Shown here: in pieces, positions 10,388-21,300 of the stretch
Numbering within the stretch: the stretch's first letter is position 1
How the letters are laid out: every line of letters starts with the position of its first letter
From: Physella acuta
Lineage: Eukaryota; Mollusca; Gastropoda; Physidae
NCBI RefSeq assembly: GCF_028476545.1
Contig: NW_026732595.1
Span: 62,001 to 126,000, forward strand
DNA length: 64,000 bases
Reading direction: 5' to 3'
Made by a program: the position numbers and the translations under genes
The notes under the pieces: generated by a model
Seen by the model: only the letters and a program-made list of their open reading frames with translations
Databases searched by the model: none
What the model was told of the DNA's origin: nothing

Positions 10388-10882
10388 CTACGGCAGAAAA
10401 AAAAAACATTTTACACAACACGAAACTTGGTATCCAAAATAAATTTAAACAATTCTAAACCTATTTTATGCAATTGTAGGGGGGAAAAAATTCTTGGGAC
10501 AGCACATATTTTTCTGTGACTTTTTTACCGATAAGTTTTTACTTTAGTGACTTTATTGTGACTTTTTCATTGCAAAAACGGTGAATTTATTTCTGTGACT
10601 TTTTTTCTGCTCACATTTTACGTATGTTTTTATTTTTATCGTTACCGAAAACATGTAGAAATTGTTTTGACGATATGAATCTGTGCCGACTGTGTCAGTG
10701 CGAACAGTCAGAAAATTGTTGAAATACTTATAATTTTTTTAAATTATTTTTTTTTAAATTGGAAAGCGTTTTAATTTATGTAATGCTTAATTTAATCTGA
10801 ATGGGTGTATGTAAAAGGTGTATGTTGGTTTCGTGTCTATGATAAATATCTTTGTGTGCTGTGAGCTGAACGTAATTATTTA
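10388..10882. repeat. Spacer with a CTGTGACTTTTTT repeat patch
   Basis: The 10505-10610 patch repeats GTGACTTTTTT-type units, one followed by ACCGATAAG. The same motif occurs in the opposite orientation near 14.86-15.0 kb and weakly near 5.6 kb. The rest is AT-rich with poly-T tracts and no recognised gene. Confidence 0.55.
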
Positions 10883-11045
10883 GAGGTGATGTTGTGTTTG
10901 AGAGGGGACGTTGTGATGGAGAGGTGGTGTTGTGATGGAGAGGTGGTGTTGTGTTTGAGAGGTGATGTTGTGTTTGAGAGGTGATGTTGTGTTTGAGAGG
11001 TGATGTTGTGATGGAGAGGTGATGTTTTGTTTGAGGGGTGATGTT
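10883..11045. repeat. ~19-20-bp minisatellite (GTGATGTTGTGTTTGAGAG unit)
   Basis: About eight units, alternating two forms (GTGTTTGAGAG and GTGATGGAGAG endings). G and T dominate this strand. The open frames inside are by-products of the repeat. Confidence 0.88.
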
Positions 11046-11843
11046 GTATTGCTTTGATCTCAGAGACGCCTCTGGTCATAACACAGAATCAAATAAAATC
11101 CTGGACGTATTTGGTCCGAGCGTAAGTGAAACTGAAGACAGCGAGTCCATCTTTCAATCCCCCCCCCCCCACCCCCCACCTCAACAAGTCATAAACTTTA
11201 TGGTACCTGTACGATGTGCGGACAAGTGTTTTGTTGTTTGCTCGATGTTTAGCTGGCGGCGATCTCGGGGGGGGGGGGGGGGGGGGGGGGGTTGATTCTC
11301 AGGACGGTGAGAGCGAGGAAGGGGGGCACCTGTTTCTGCAAGGTGCTAACCGACAAGACTAGTGATGTAACCGGGTCGGTCCAATTAGCCCCGGCCGCCG
11401 ACAAATTGGACCCTGCCGCACCGTACTGGCGAGCTGACCAACGGTTATGACATCAGAAAGCGATTTCTCTCCTTGCACGGTAAAGGGCTGGTGTTCCCAG
11501 TCCCATATTGTAGGCGCGTTATTTACAACCTATTCATTTATTAGAACAGAATTTCCTTGATTAATTGCAATCAAAGAAGCTCGTTCATCAAATGCAAAGC
11601 TATCAAAATGAATAAATTCTGTTATCTAGACTGTATAGAATAGCAAATTTTTAAATATTAATTTACCAGTTTTCGGAGTTTAGTATTAATTTATTTTTTC
11701 CGCATGTTTTTTTTTAATATGTTAAAATTGTGACTTGCAGCCCGCATTACGCGTGTTTTTAACCTACCATTCTAAACAAGTGTTGGTTTTTTTGTTGTTG
11801 TTGTTGTTTTATATTTCCATGTGCAGATCTCTGGTATGTATGC
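11046..11843. other. Spacer with long C and G homopolymers, no gene recognised
   Basis: Contains a C-rich run at about 11160-11180 and a pure G run at about 11267-11291. A more GC-rich stretch follows (11300-11480), then AT-rich DNA. No splice-supported exon or known repeat was recognised. Confidence 0.5.
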
Positions 11844-12395
11844 AGCCTATAGCATATCAAGAATCCACAATACCATAGAAACCGTACCACATTTGGAGAC
11901 CATAACATAACAGCATAGAACCCATACCAAATTTGGGGACCATAACATAACAGCATAGAACCCGAACCACATTTGGGGACCATAACATAACAACATAGAA
12001 CCAGTACCACATTTGGGTACCATAACATAACAGCATAGAACCCGTATCATATTTGGGGACCATAACAGCATAGAACCCGTACCATATTTGAGGACCATAA
12101 TATAACAGCATAGAACCCGTACCACATTTGGGGACCGTACCGTACCACATTTGTGGACCATAACATAACAGAATAGAACCCGTACCACATTTGTGGACCA
12201 TAACATAACAGAATAGAACCCGTACCACATTTGTGGACCATAACATAACAGAATAGAACCCGTACCACATTTGGGTTCCATAACATAACAGCATAGAACC
12301 CGTACCGAATTTGTGGACCATAACATAACACCATAGAACCCGCACCACATTTGGGGATCATAACATATCCAGAATCTTCAATAGCACAGAACCCG
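11844..12395. repeat. ~41-43-bp minisatellite (GCATAGAACCCGTACCACATTTG unit)
   Basis: About a dozen units, each with CATAACATAACAGCATAGAACC and then CGTACCACATTTG(T/G)GGACC, plus some short units (near 12065 and 12137). Three overlapping open frames on the minus strand are produced by this array. Confidence 0.9.
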
Positions 12396-12639
12396 TACCA
12401 TATTTGCGTACTACTCATTCATATTGTCAACTTATCATTTTCCTTAAGCTATCAAAGCCAGTATTCCAGTACCATCCTTCCAGTTCCATGCATTTCCGTT
12501 TCGTCTAGAACAATCCACACTTGTGCGCCCGTGGCTCCAAATACAAAGTCCGCTGTATGGTACCTTTATCACAAACAGCTTCATATCTGCCAAGTTGTTC
12601 CTCAAAGACTTGTCCCCCATACCCATACGGCATCCTCGG

Positions 12640-13815
12640 TACCAAGCACCTTCACGTCTGCTAGTGGTTCACCAAATCATCCCTTCCCCACTCCCCTCCC
12701 CTCATTCGGCATCACCAACACTAAAGCCTTCACCAAATCTTCCATTCCCCACTCCCCCTCATCCCCTCCCCTCATTCGGCATCCCCAACACTAAAGCCTT
12801 CACCAAATCTTCCATTCCCCACTCCCCCTCATTCGGCATCCCCAACACTAAAGCCTACACCAAATCTTCCATTCCCCACTCCCCCTCATCCCCTCCCCTC
12901 ATTCGGCATCCCCAACACTAAAGCCTTCACCAAATCTTGCATTCCCCACTCCCCCTCCTCCCCTTCCCTTATTCGGCATCCCCAACACTAAAGCCTTTAC
13001 CAAATCTTCCTTTCCCCACTCCCCCTCATTCGGCATCCCCAACACTAAAGCCTTCACCAAATCTTCCATGCCCCACTCCCCCTCCTCTCCTCCCCTCATT
13101 CGGCATCCCCAACACTAAAGCCTTCACCAAATCTTGCATTCCCCACTCCCCCTCCTCCCCTTCCCTTATTCGGCATCCCCAACACTAAAGCCTTTACCAA
13201 ATCTTCCTTTCCCCACTCCCCCTCATTCGGCATCCCCAACACTAAAGCCTTCACCAAATCTTCCATTCCCCACTCCCCCTCATCCCCTCCCCTCATTCGG
13301 CATCCCCAACACTAAAGCCTTCACCAAATCTTCCATTCCCCACTCCCCCTCATTCGGCATCCCCAACACTAAAGCCTACACCAAATCTTCCATTCCCCAC
13401 TCCCCCTCATCCCCTCCCCTCATTCGGCATCCCCAACACTAAAGCCTTCACCAAATCTTGCATTCCCCACTCCCCCTCCTCCCCTTCCCTTATTCGGCAT
13501 CCCCAACACTAAAGCCTTTACCAAATCTTCCTTTCCCCACTCCCCCTCATTCGGCATCCCCAACACTAAAGCCTTCACCAAATCTTCCATGCCCCACTCC
13601 CCCTCCTCTCCTCCCCTCATTCGGCATCCCCAACACTAAAGCCTTCACCAAATCTTGCATTCCCCACTCCCCCTCCTCCCCTTCCCTTATTCGGCATCCC
13701 CAACACTAAAGCCTTTACCAAATCTTCCTTTCCCCACTCCCCCTCATTCGGCATCCCCAACACTAAAGCCTTCACCAAATCTTCCACTCCCCACTCCCCC
13801 TCCTCCCCTCCCCTA
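12640..13815. repeat. Pyrimidine-rich satellite with higher-order structure
   Basis: The units share CATTCGGCATCCCCAACACT, then AAAGCC(T/A)(T/A)CACCAAATCTTCC, then CCCCACTCCCCCTC. Short (~50-bp) and long (~65-73-bp) forms alternate. Blocks with the same order of variants recur at offsets of about 197 and 324 bp (landmarks near 12937, 13134 and 13458), so groups of units have been duplicated together. The strand is almost purine-free in its C-rich parts. Long open frames on both strands follow the array and are not genes. Confidence 0.9.
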
Positions 13816-14856
13816 GCACCTCCAGCCTTCACGTCTGCTGGGGGACCCTCGTCTAACACCTGTAACAGGTCCAATAAAACTTTTTGCCGACCGACCCCTA
13901 CCCCGGGGGAGAGGGGAAAACACACGGCCCTGTTGGATAAGATGGCGCTGGTCTCGTCATGTGACGTCATAGGCGACTGGAGCTAATCGTCTGCTCTCGA
14001 CAGTTTTTACGCCATTTTACGAGCAGAGATTTGCTGATCTATTGAGGTGGGTGGTGTATGTGGGGGTGGGGGAGATGGGGGTGATGATGGAGATGGTACG
14101 AATTATTTTATCAGTTTCGGCGCCCAATCGTCTAAATGGGGGGAAGGGGGGGGGGTATTTATCAAGGTTGAAGCAATTCGATATTTTATGGCGATGATTA
14201 TAAGATAGGTTTTCTATGTACAGGCATGAAGGTAACTCGCCCCCTTTTAGAAACCCATTAAAGTCCTGTGTCACTCTCTGATGTAAGACCACAGTTGAAG
14301 GACATTTTTTTTTAATGGCCTTTCTTGTTTGTTTGTTTTTTATATCCAACAGTAGTTTCAGTTTTTGTGAATTTTTTTTTTAAATGCTTCAACAATCCAA
14401 ATTAATTGATCAATTATTTAAAATTATTTTATCTGTTTATTTATAATAATAATTTTTGCTAATAGTAGGACAGGTAAAAAAAAATTGTAATTAGGATTAA
14501 CGATTTTAAAATTTGTATCTGGGATATAAAAAAACAAGAAATCTATAAATAGCATTTTTTTTCACACAACGCAGCATACTTCAACTGCCGTCGCAAACTG
14601 AAAACAAAAACATGAGTAGGACACAAGACATAAGATAAGACAATGTATGCAAACAGAAAACACCAAGATTTGAAAATTAGTAGAGAAAAATCCTCCGAAA
14701 AATATGTGGACGGCATATTGAAAACTATGGAGTATACGGACCAACCGTAAACTATAGGTACAAATACGAAGACCATTCAATATGGGAAGGAATTTTTTTT
14801 TTTAAAGTGAGACTGGTTAAATCATCCGCACAAAATACCACAGAGGGGTGGGAAAA
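13816..14856. other. Spacer; small CpG/TGACGTCA patch, otherwise no gene
   Basis: The 13850-14000 patch includes AATAAAA, a CCCCGGGGGAGAGGGG block, AAGATGGCGCTG (YY1-like) and TGTGACGTCATA (CRE-like). Together these look promoter-like, but no exon follows convincingly on either strand. The rest (14000-14856) is AT-rich with a G run near 14145-14155. Confidence 0.35.
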
Positions 14857-15535
14857 GGGTGAACGGAAAAAAGTCACAGGAAAAAAAAACAAAAAAAGTC
14901 ACAGTTTTTGCTAAGAAAAAAAGTCACAAAAAAAGCCACAATGGAAAAATTTTATCGGAAAAAAAAGTCACAGAAATAAAGTCTATCACTAAAACCCCAA
15001 AGGGAGAGAAACTGCGGCAACTTGGTGTCCCGACATGGAAGTAGACAGCAGACAAGTCTGAGTGGGAGAAGGTGGTGTAGTAGACCAAAGCCCTCCATAT
15101 ACTATAGAGTGACCCTTACCCGAGCGGTTAAAGGAAAAAAAAACACAGGGGAAAAAAAACACAAAAAAGTAACAAAGGAAAATTTTTATCGGGGAAAAAA
15201 GTCTTTATTTTTCCATCATTGGTGACGTTAGTCTGAATTTTTTTTTTTTTTTTTTACAGTTTTGGCGACTCTTTTTTCCAGTGACTATTTTCTTGATCAC
15301 ACGATCAACGACGCCAAACCTAACAATTTCCACCAAGATTTCAGCAACGATGGTACACATTTAACTAATCGTATGTTGCTTTGCACTTTCTGAAAACAAA
15401 AGTATTAGCAAATTCCATGCATATACACATTCGCGTTTTTTTCTTTGACTTTTTTTTACTAGCAAAATCTGGGACTTTCTTCTGTACTGTTTTTTTTTTC
15501 AGATTTTTTTTCCTGTGATTTTTTCCGTCCATAGT
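14857..15535. mobile_element. Foldback-like inverted pair of AAAAAAGTCACAG arrays
   Basis: The left arm (about 14860-15000) begins ACGGAAAAAAGTCACAGG, continues with further AAAAAGTCACA units and contains TTTTGCTAAGAAAAAAAGTC. The right arm read inward from 15535 begins ACGGAAAAAATCACAGG, has degraded AAGTC units and contains TTTTGCTAGTAAAAAAAAGTC. The arms are imperfect inverted repeats made of a short tandem motif, like the MULE ends but with a different unit. I see no clear target duplication and no transposase, so it may be a non-autonomous remnant. Confidence 0.5.
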
Positions 15536-15685
15536 AGGGACATCTAATAAAGAAACACTGAATATATTTTTTAAACGTGTTGAATAGGCTACGACAGGAA
15601 GTTACATCTCGCAGTGAATGAGTGATCACTCCGCTACTGGTCAGAAAACGTGCTAACGAAACTCTCCATCCCCAGGGCCGGGCAG

Positions 15686-18093
15686 CAATGTTCCCTCTAA
15701 GGACCAAGAGTGTGTGTGCAAAAAATATGTAGTGTGCGCGGTGCTAAAAATGACTTGGGCGAGTTAATATATATTTTTATTCTTGCAATTAAGCATAATA
15801 ATGAAGGCATGAATTTTGATAAATTAATAGTATAATGTGTGTGACTAATGAAACGTATGCAATTAAATGGAGACACGAATACCATCAAAATAAAAAAAAC
15901 TTATAAAAACTTTCAGAGTTATACTTAGACAACAAGTTATATGGTCGACTTACTATGTTAAAGTAAGACAGTCATATGGTAATAATGCTAATACCATAAC
16001 GGTAATACAAACACAATAGTTTAACATATGCAACATTTAATAAAGCTGACTTAAAAACAAATATTAGCTAACCTTTCAGGGGCATTTATTGCAATTTCTC
16101 GCGTCTAACCTTGCATTGCTTCCACACCTTATATGCTTTGTTTAAATCCACATCCTCTCCAGCATTTAGATATAATTTAATTTGCTTTAGATTCTCCAAA
16201 TGTGTGGCTTCAAGTATATTTCGTGCTTGCACTTTTATTATGTTAATAAGGCTAAAACCTTGTTCGTAATCAGCACTGCATGCTTGGAAGGTACAATAAT
16301 GTCACTTAACTTTGCCAGTGAGCTAAATTGTTCTTTGTTTTGACAAATCTTGCATATTCAGACATATAATTTACAGACAGAGATCTGAGTTTTTCACTTT
16401 ATCGAAATTTGAAGTCGTTGTATTGGGTGGTAATTAACTGATCATTTGTTGTACATAACCCGTCTTTGTACTTTACGCACAGTTCTTTGATATCTTTGAC
16501 GCCAAACTCAAATGCACATTTTTTTAAACCTGTAGAATAAAAAAGATGACCAAAACTGCAATTCATCTCCTGGAAACCAAACATTTAAATGGTCGCAGAC
16601 TGATTGTATGTACTGTGTGGTTTGCCTTGTGTCGATTCTTTCGTTTAACTCACACTTTTCTTGGCTTTAATGTTCAGTGTAGTAATGCGTTACGGCTGTC
16701 TCCAGAGCTAAGGCATCACTTACAGCAGGCTGAGTTATTCCACTAACAACGGTTTTGTAGAATACAGAATTGACTGGACGAAATTTAAAATAAATGATTA
16801 GCATTTTATGTACTGTTATGCCATCTACTATAAGCGTGTGGAATGATGCTGCTCGAAGTTCTGTCAGTATGTTCTTTACAACAACATCGTTGATTACTTG
16901 AACAAACTCAAAGGCGTACTTTTTACTTCGCCAACTGTCTGGTATAGAAACATACTTCCCCATGTGGCTATGAATCAGTTGTATCGACAGCATCGAGGCG
17001 TTCATCCTTATGGTAAGAAGAACATTATCCGTTAGGATTCGAACTTGATCCTCGTTTGACCGCTGGCGCTCGTTTTGCTCAATTAGTTTTCCTCGCTCAA
17101 TGTACGAAATCGCAACATTTCCTACATAAACACGAGACAATAAATGACGTTTTCAGTAGTCAAGCGCCCATGATTCCCAGAGCTTTCCTGTGACCAATTC
17201 GTTGCTCTTGTTGGTTTTGTTACAAGTAGTAGAAGCACAGAACTTACACTTGTCCAATCTCATCTGAGTATTCTAAGGTGCTTTCTAATTCAACCGAAAC
17301 ATTCTTTGATCTGGCGTATCGGTTGTTACTTTAACTTTGAGCCATTCCAGTTTAAACGAATCTATCGCTTTTTTGTGTGCCACGTTGTTGTACTGCTTTT
17401 TACACACACTTTTTCCTCAACATTTTCAAATAGCACACAGTAGTGGACATTTATTCCTGATTTACCTAAGCAGTGTGTGCATACTAAAACATTTCGATCC
17501 ACATGCACGTAATAATCCCAAGAATCAGATATATAATATATAAATCTTTAAACCAAACAGAGCAAAAACATCCACCTTAAGTAACGTAAAACTTGCATCT
17601 GACTTTGCTTAATCGTCAAAGTTTCAAGATGAGGTGGAGGGGGAGAGGGGCGGGGTCAAGCGACGATTTAAAAAACTTGCAGGGTCAGCTTCAATTCACA
17701 ATACAATGCAGGTATTAGATGTCAGCTCCGGTCAGTTTTCAGGGTAAACCATTATATCAAGCAATGGGAGTGTCACACAGCCCCGCTCAGGTGAGAGTTA
17801 AGTCATAAACTAGACTTGTGCTATGACAACCGAGGTCACCCCCTCCCCCCCCCCCCCCCCCCCCCCCCCGTCAGTGATAACCGTAGTTTCTGTTTATACC
17901 CCAAAACACAAAGACTGTTCGTTTAACAAAACAGGTACTAAAAATGTCGCTTCAAACCACTGGCCACATTTTTTTTAGTGAATCAGGCTCGCCCGACGTT
18001 TTGATAATCTGTGCGCGGGGTCAGAAAATGTCTGCGCGGCACATTTGAAAGTACTGCGCGGCCGCGCAGCCGCGCAGCTTAGAGGGAACACTG
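15686..18093 (-). mobile_element. Degenerate hAT transposon, intact 8-bp target duplication
   Basis: The left end is CAATGTTCCCTCTAAG and the right end CTTAGAGGGAACACTG, inverted with one mismatch. Perfect 8-bp direct repeats CCGGGCAG lie at 15678-15685 and 18094-18101. The subterminal right side is GCGC-rich (TGCGCGGCCGCGCAGC). The interior keeps pieces of a minus-strand hAT transposase, with a long C tract at about 17838-17869. A short derivative of the same family lies at 34031-34174. The ends and duplication look younger than the decayed coding region, suggesting it was moved in trans by another copy's transposase. Confidence 0.85.
16080..17140 (-). pseudogene. hAT transposase remnant
   Basis: Minus-strand frames at 16667-17140 (157 codons) and 16399-16584 keep hAT-like sequence. 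The stretch ILTELRAASFHTLIVDGITV followed by HKMLIIYFKFRPVNS corresponds to the family pattern in which a catalytic Asp precedes a conserved LIIY(V/F) strand and an exchange of the partner domain. The reading frame is interrupted between these blocks, and the C-terminal dimerisation region (around 16080-16400) is only weakly recognisable. It is unlikely to make an active enzyme. Confidence 0.65.
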
Positions 18094-18274
18094 CCGGGCA
18101 GATGGTGACAGGGCACCAAGGCTACGCCGGACAGGGTGAGACAGTAAATGCCAGACGACAGAACATCACAATCAAGCACGTGTCAATGTCGGCGAACTAG
18201 CTCGACTAAACGTTTATGTTTTTATGGAAATGAATCTAAATTATGACCACACTGACCCGTTTTCTGATTGGATG

Positions 18275-18431
18275 GTATAAATAGCCGCCATATGAAATAA
18301 AGATCATCACCATGAAAGTCGAAAAGAAACGGAACAGTCCGGCTCAGAACGGAGCTTCAAATGGGCAACTGTCTAGTCTAGTGTTAGTTCAGCTCGTTAA
18401 AGTAATCAATATTGATTGACCATCGAAAAGG
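18275..18431 (+). promoter_or_regulatory. Candidate TATA promoter with short first exon and donor
   Basis: GGTATAAATAGCC at about 18274-18286 is a good TATA box. About 37 bases further is an ATG at 18312 opening a 35-codon frame (MKVEKKRNSPAQNGASNG and onward). AATAAAG lies just upstream of the ATG, and a strong donor AAAAG|GTAAGTA follows at 18431/18432. The arrangement could be a small first exon of an unrecognised gene, or the promoter and R region of a solo LTR-type fossil. I could not identify matching ends, so neither reading is secure. Confidence 0.3.
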
Positions 18432-18591
18432 TAAGTACCCAACTTCTCATCAATTATGGAATTAATTGTTCATGTGATTGAGTTTTTAGCTCCTCCCACT
18501 GCATAATATAATTTAAAAGTTTCATTATGTTTTTAACTTTTTTAAAATTATTTTATTCGTCGACATTTTTTATGATTTAACAAGATTGAGT

Positions 18592-19103
18592 CTTTTTACT
18601 TTCTCGTATATACGTAGTATAGAGAAAGTATTGTAATCGTATCACTGATACGGAAAAACATAATTTTGCTATCTTGTCCGTATGTCTGTGTGTGTGTCTG
18701 TGTGTGTGTCTGTCCGTGTGTAAACACGATAACTTGAGTACCGTTACAGCTAGGTTGATGAAATTTCATATATAAGTATTTTATCAAAATCGTAGATCCG
18801 TATCAACTTTTGAGCGATTTCCGATAACCGGAAGTGGTACTTTTCCTACTTTGAATGTTTTAAAAGCCTATAACTTGAGTACTATTTCAGATAGATAAAT
18901 GAAATTTCACATGTAAGTAAAAGATCTAATTCTCTACCTTCTGTTAAATTTTGAGTAATTTCCGTTGACTGGAAGTAGTAATTTACGCTACTTCCGATTT
19001 CTCAAAAAACTAATGTAAATTTTTAAAGTACTAATAATATTGCGCACTATTATACGCGTTTTTTTTCGGCGTTTGCTTGGTGCGCAATGTTTTTTTTATG
19101 AGA
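18592..19103. repeat. Unclassified interspersed repeat, copy 1
   Basis: Begins TTTTTACTTTCTCGTATATACG and ends near TTGGTGCGCAATGTTTTTTTA. Internal landmarks include GTCTGTGTGTGTGTCTG, TAAACACGATAACTTGAGTAC and AAATTTCATATATAAGTATT. All occur in the same order in a second copy at 26331-27298. There are no inverted ends, coding frame or RNA-polymerase-III boxes, so the class is unknown. Confidence 0.6.
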
Positions 19104-19615
19104 TTCTATTCTATTTTTAAAAGTTTAAGTATTTAAAATGGATTAAAAATCATAACTATATCCCCAGTTACCATCCCCTGTTGTTTTATATAAGAATATT
19201 CGAGAAAGTTTAGGGGAGATCACTACCGGTTTATTTAAAAAAAATGTTACTTTCTATTTAAATTATAATACAAAAAATAATAATTTTGAAGCACCATCCG
19301 GCGAATCATGTGTGCTTTGAGGCTATCAAGCCTGAATAAAAAGACAGCCGAGTTCTAACCAAACAAAAATCACGACACGAATCTACCGCTTGTCGAGCGA
19401 CCAGTCCGTCTAGACACCCGTCTGTCTCCACGTCACGTCCGTCTGGTCATCATCACACCTGCCGTCACGCTTCGCTGCACTCGGTCACAACAACACAAAT
19501 ATTTTTCAAACAGTTTGCTGTGTGTGAATATTTGCTAAAAGTTGTCGTCGACGGCTGGGTTCGTACAAATTAACCAAAGAATTAAGATATGCAGCTGTTT
19601 TGAAATAATTTAAAA

Positions 19616-19765
19616 CGGAGTGGTCTAGCGGTAGAGAGCTGGACTACTAACCCGTAAGTTTCGAGTTCGAATCCGGGTTCAAGTCAGTAGACCGTCCCTG
19701 AGTCCACCCAACTCTGATGGGTACCTAACGCACGTTAGGGAAAACAAATTACAACATGCTGTACA
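19616..19765 (+). mobile_element. tRNA-derived SINE, copy 1
   Basis: The sequence contains an A box (GTGGTCTAGCGGTAGAG) and a B box (GAGTTCGAATCCGGG at about 19663-19677), spaced as in a tRNA gene. A SINE body with CCTGAGTCCACCCA and ACGTTAGGGAAAAC follows. It does not fold into a complete acceptor stem and lacks a terminator right after the tRNA part, so I call a SINE and not a tRNA. Confidence 0.7.
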
Positions 19766-20990
19766 GTAACAAAATTTACCTACCAGTGATAGATTAATAA
19801 TTTTAAAAAATAATTTAAATGATTTATTTCTTTATTTAAAAAGAAAGTACAACCAACAACGACATTAGACTTAATAGACACATCTGAGAAGTGGAGACTT
19901 GTACACAGTATGTGGATTTATGTTCTTGTACATTTTCTGGGAGAATGCGGTTTCTAAATCTACCGAACAAAAGAACGAAAGGAAAATATACTCGAAACTA
20001 ACATTTTCATTTTCGAATTTATATTTTTAAAAATCTGATACCCCTAAACTGAAAGACTGAAATCTAAGTTCAAAATTACTTGTAAAACATTTTCAAAATT
20101 CTAAACAAAATGTAAAAATTAAAAACAAAACCTCTAAATCTAAAAAAAAGACAAAAAACAAACGCTTTCCTTTATAGTTATTAAAATAGTAGTATATTAA
20201 ATTATTATTATATATTTAAAGAAAATCTTTTAATTTCTCCTTTTTCGCTTGTTACTAAAACGTTTTTATGCCTTTTTAAAATTAATTTGTTTAATTAGCA
20301 TCATCACATGGAACCAAATAATAAAATACACAGAACAAATCTAAAACAAATCAAAACAAAACGTGAGGCTCAAACTTCAAATCTCAAAGCCAAACACTGT
20401 ATTTCGTTTTTCAAATTTAAATACTAAAAACTATAAATAAGATTCGCATACAGTGTGTGCATAATAATAAAACATTACAAAGACAGTGAATAGAAATTAA
20501 ATATTTTATAATTGAAAAGAAAATAACAAATTTAAAAATAAGAAAAGGGATTTTTTTTTAAAAAACAATACTCAAGAAATGAAAAGTTTTTGTTAACAAT
20601 GATAATTTTTTGAAAATTAATTTTTGTAAATAGCATCATCACACGGCACCGAATGATGGATTATTTGGAACAAAGAAATCATTTTCACAGAGAAGTTTTT
20701 GAAGATTAATTTTAAATTAAAATGTAGCGGCTCATCTGTTAAATGAGATTCTCATTCGAGCGGATAGACCATTGGCGATGTTTGATATCATTTACCGAGG
20801 CCCAATGTTGTACTATCTGATAAGCTATGGATGCCAGTTAATCTCTCCCCGTACTAAACTTTTACCTTGTCGCCGTGTAAACATCCCAGTTACAATAGAC
20901 AGGGGGATCCAGCGAAACACATACTGAACCAGCAACTAGTGAAACACGATATCGCTATCTAAACAGATTAACGGCGGCTTAATAGTGTTT
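19766..20990. other. Long AT-rich non-coding stretch, nothing recognised
   Basis: Very A/T-rich with short A and T homopolymers. The motif AGCATCATCACA(T/C)GG, followed by AACCAAATAATAAA or CACCGAATGATGGA, occurs twice about 340 bp apart (near 20299 and 20631). This suggests an old internal duplication. No coding or RNA signal was seen. Confidence 0.45.
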
Positions 20991-20999
20991 TCAAACAAT

Positions 21000-21300
21000 A
21001 TAGGCGGGAGACTAAAATAGCATTACGGTGTGCAGAAAGGTGGTGAAATGAACATTCAAGTGTTGAAATGAATTTTAAAAAGTAATGAGATTGACAAAAG
21101 TGCTGAAATGAAGAAAGGAAGTGCCGAAATTGACAAAAATGCTGAAATATACAAAACATTGATGAGACAAGCAAAAAAAGTACTCCGCGTCTTTTAAAAA
21201 GTGCTGACATTGACAAAAGTGCTGAAATAATGGGATTGACAAAAGTGCTGAAGTGTACAAAAAATTGTTAACGAACAAACAAAAATTCTCGCACTTTTTT
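21000..21300. repeat. Imperfect ~20-40-bp repeat (ATTGACAAAAGTGCTGAAAT)
   Basis: About eight degenerate occurrences of GACAAAAGTGCTGAAAT and GTGTTGAAATGAA-like units in one orientation. Open frames on the minus strand (QHFCQ-type runs) come from the repeat. Confidence 0.65.

Noticed and set aside
13900-14000. YY1/CRE-like cluster as a promoter of a nearby gene
   Set aside because: No exon or transcript-like structure follows within several kilobases on either strand, so only a weak note was kept.
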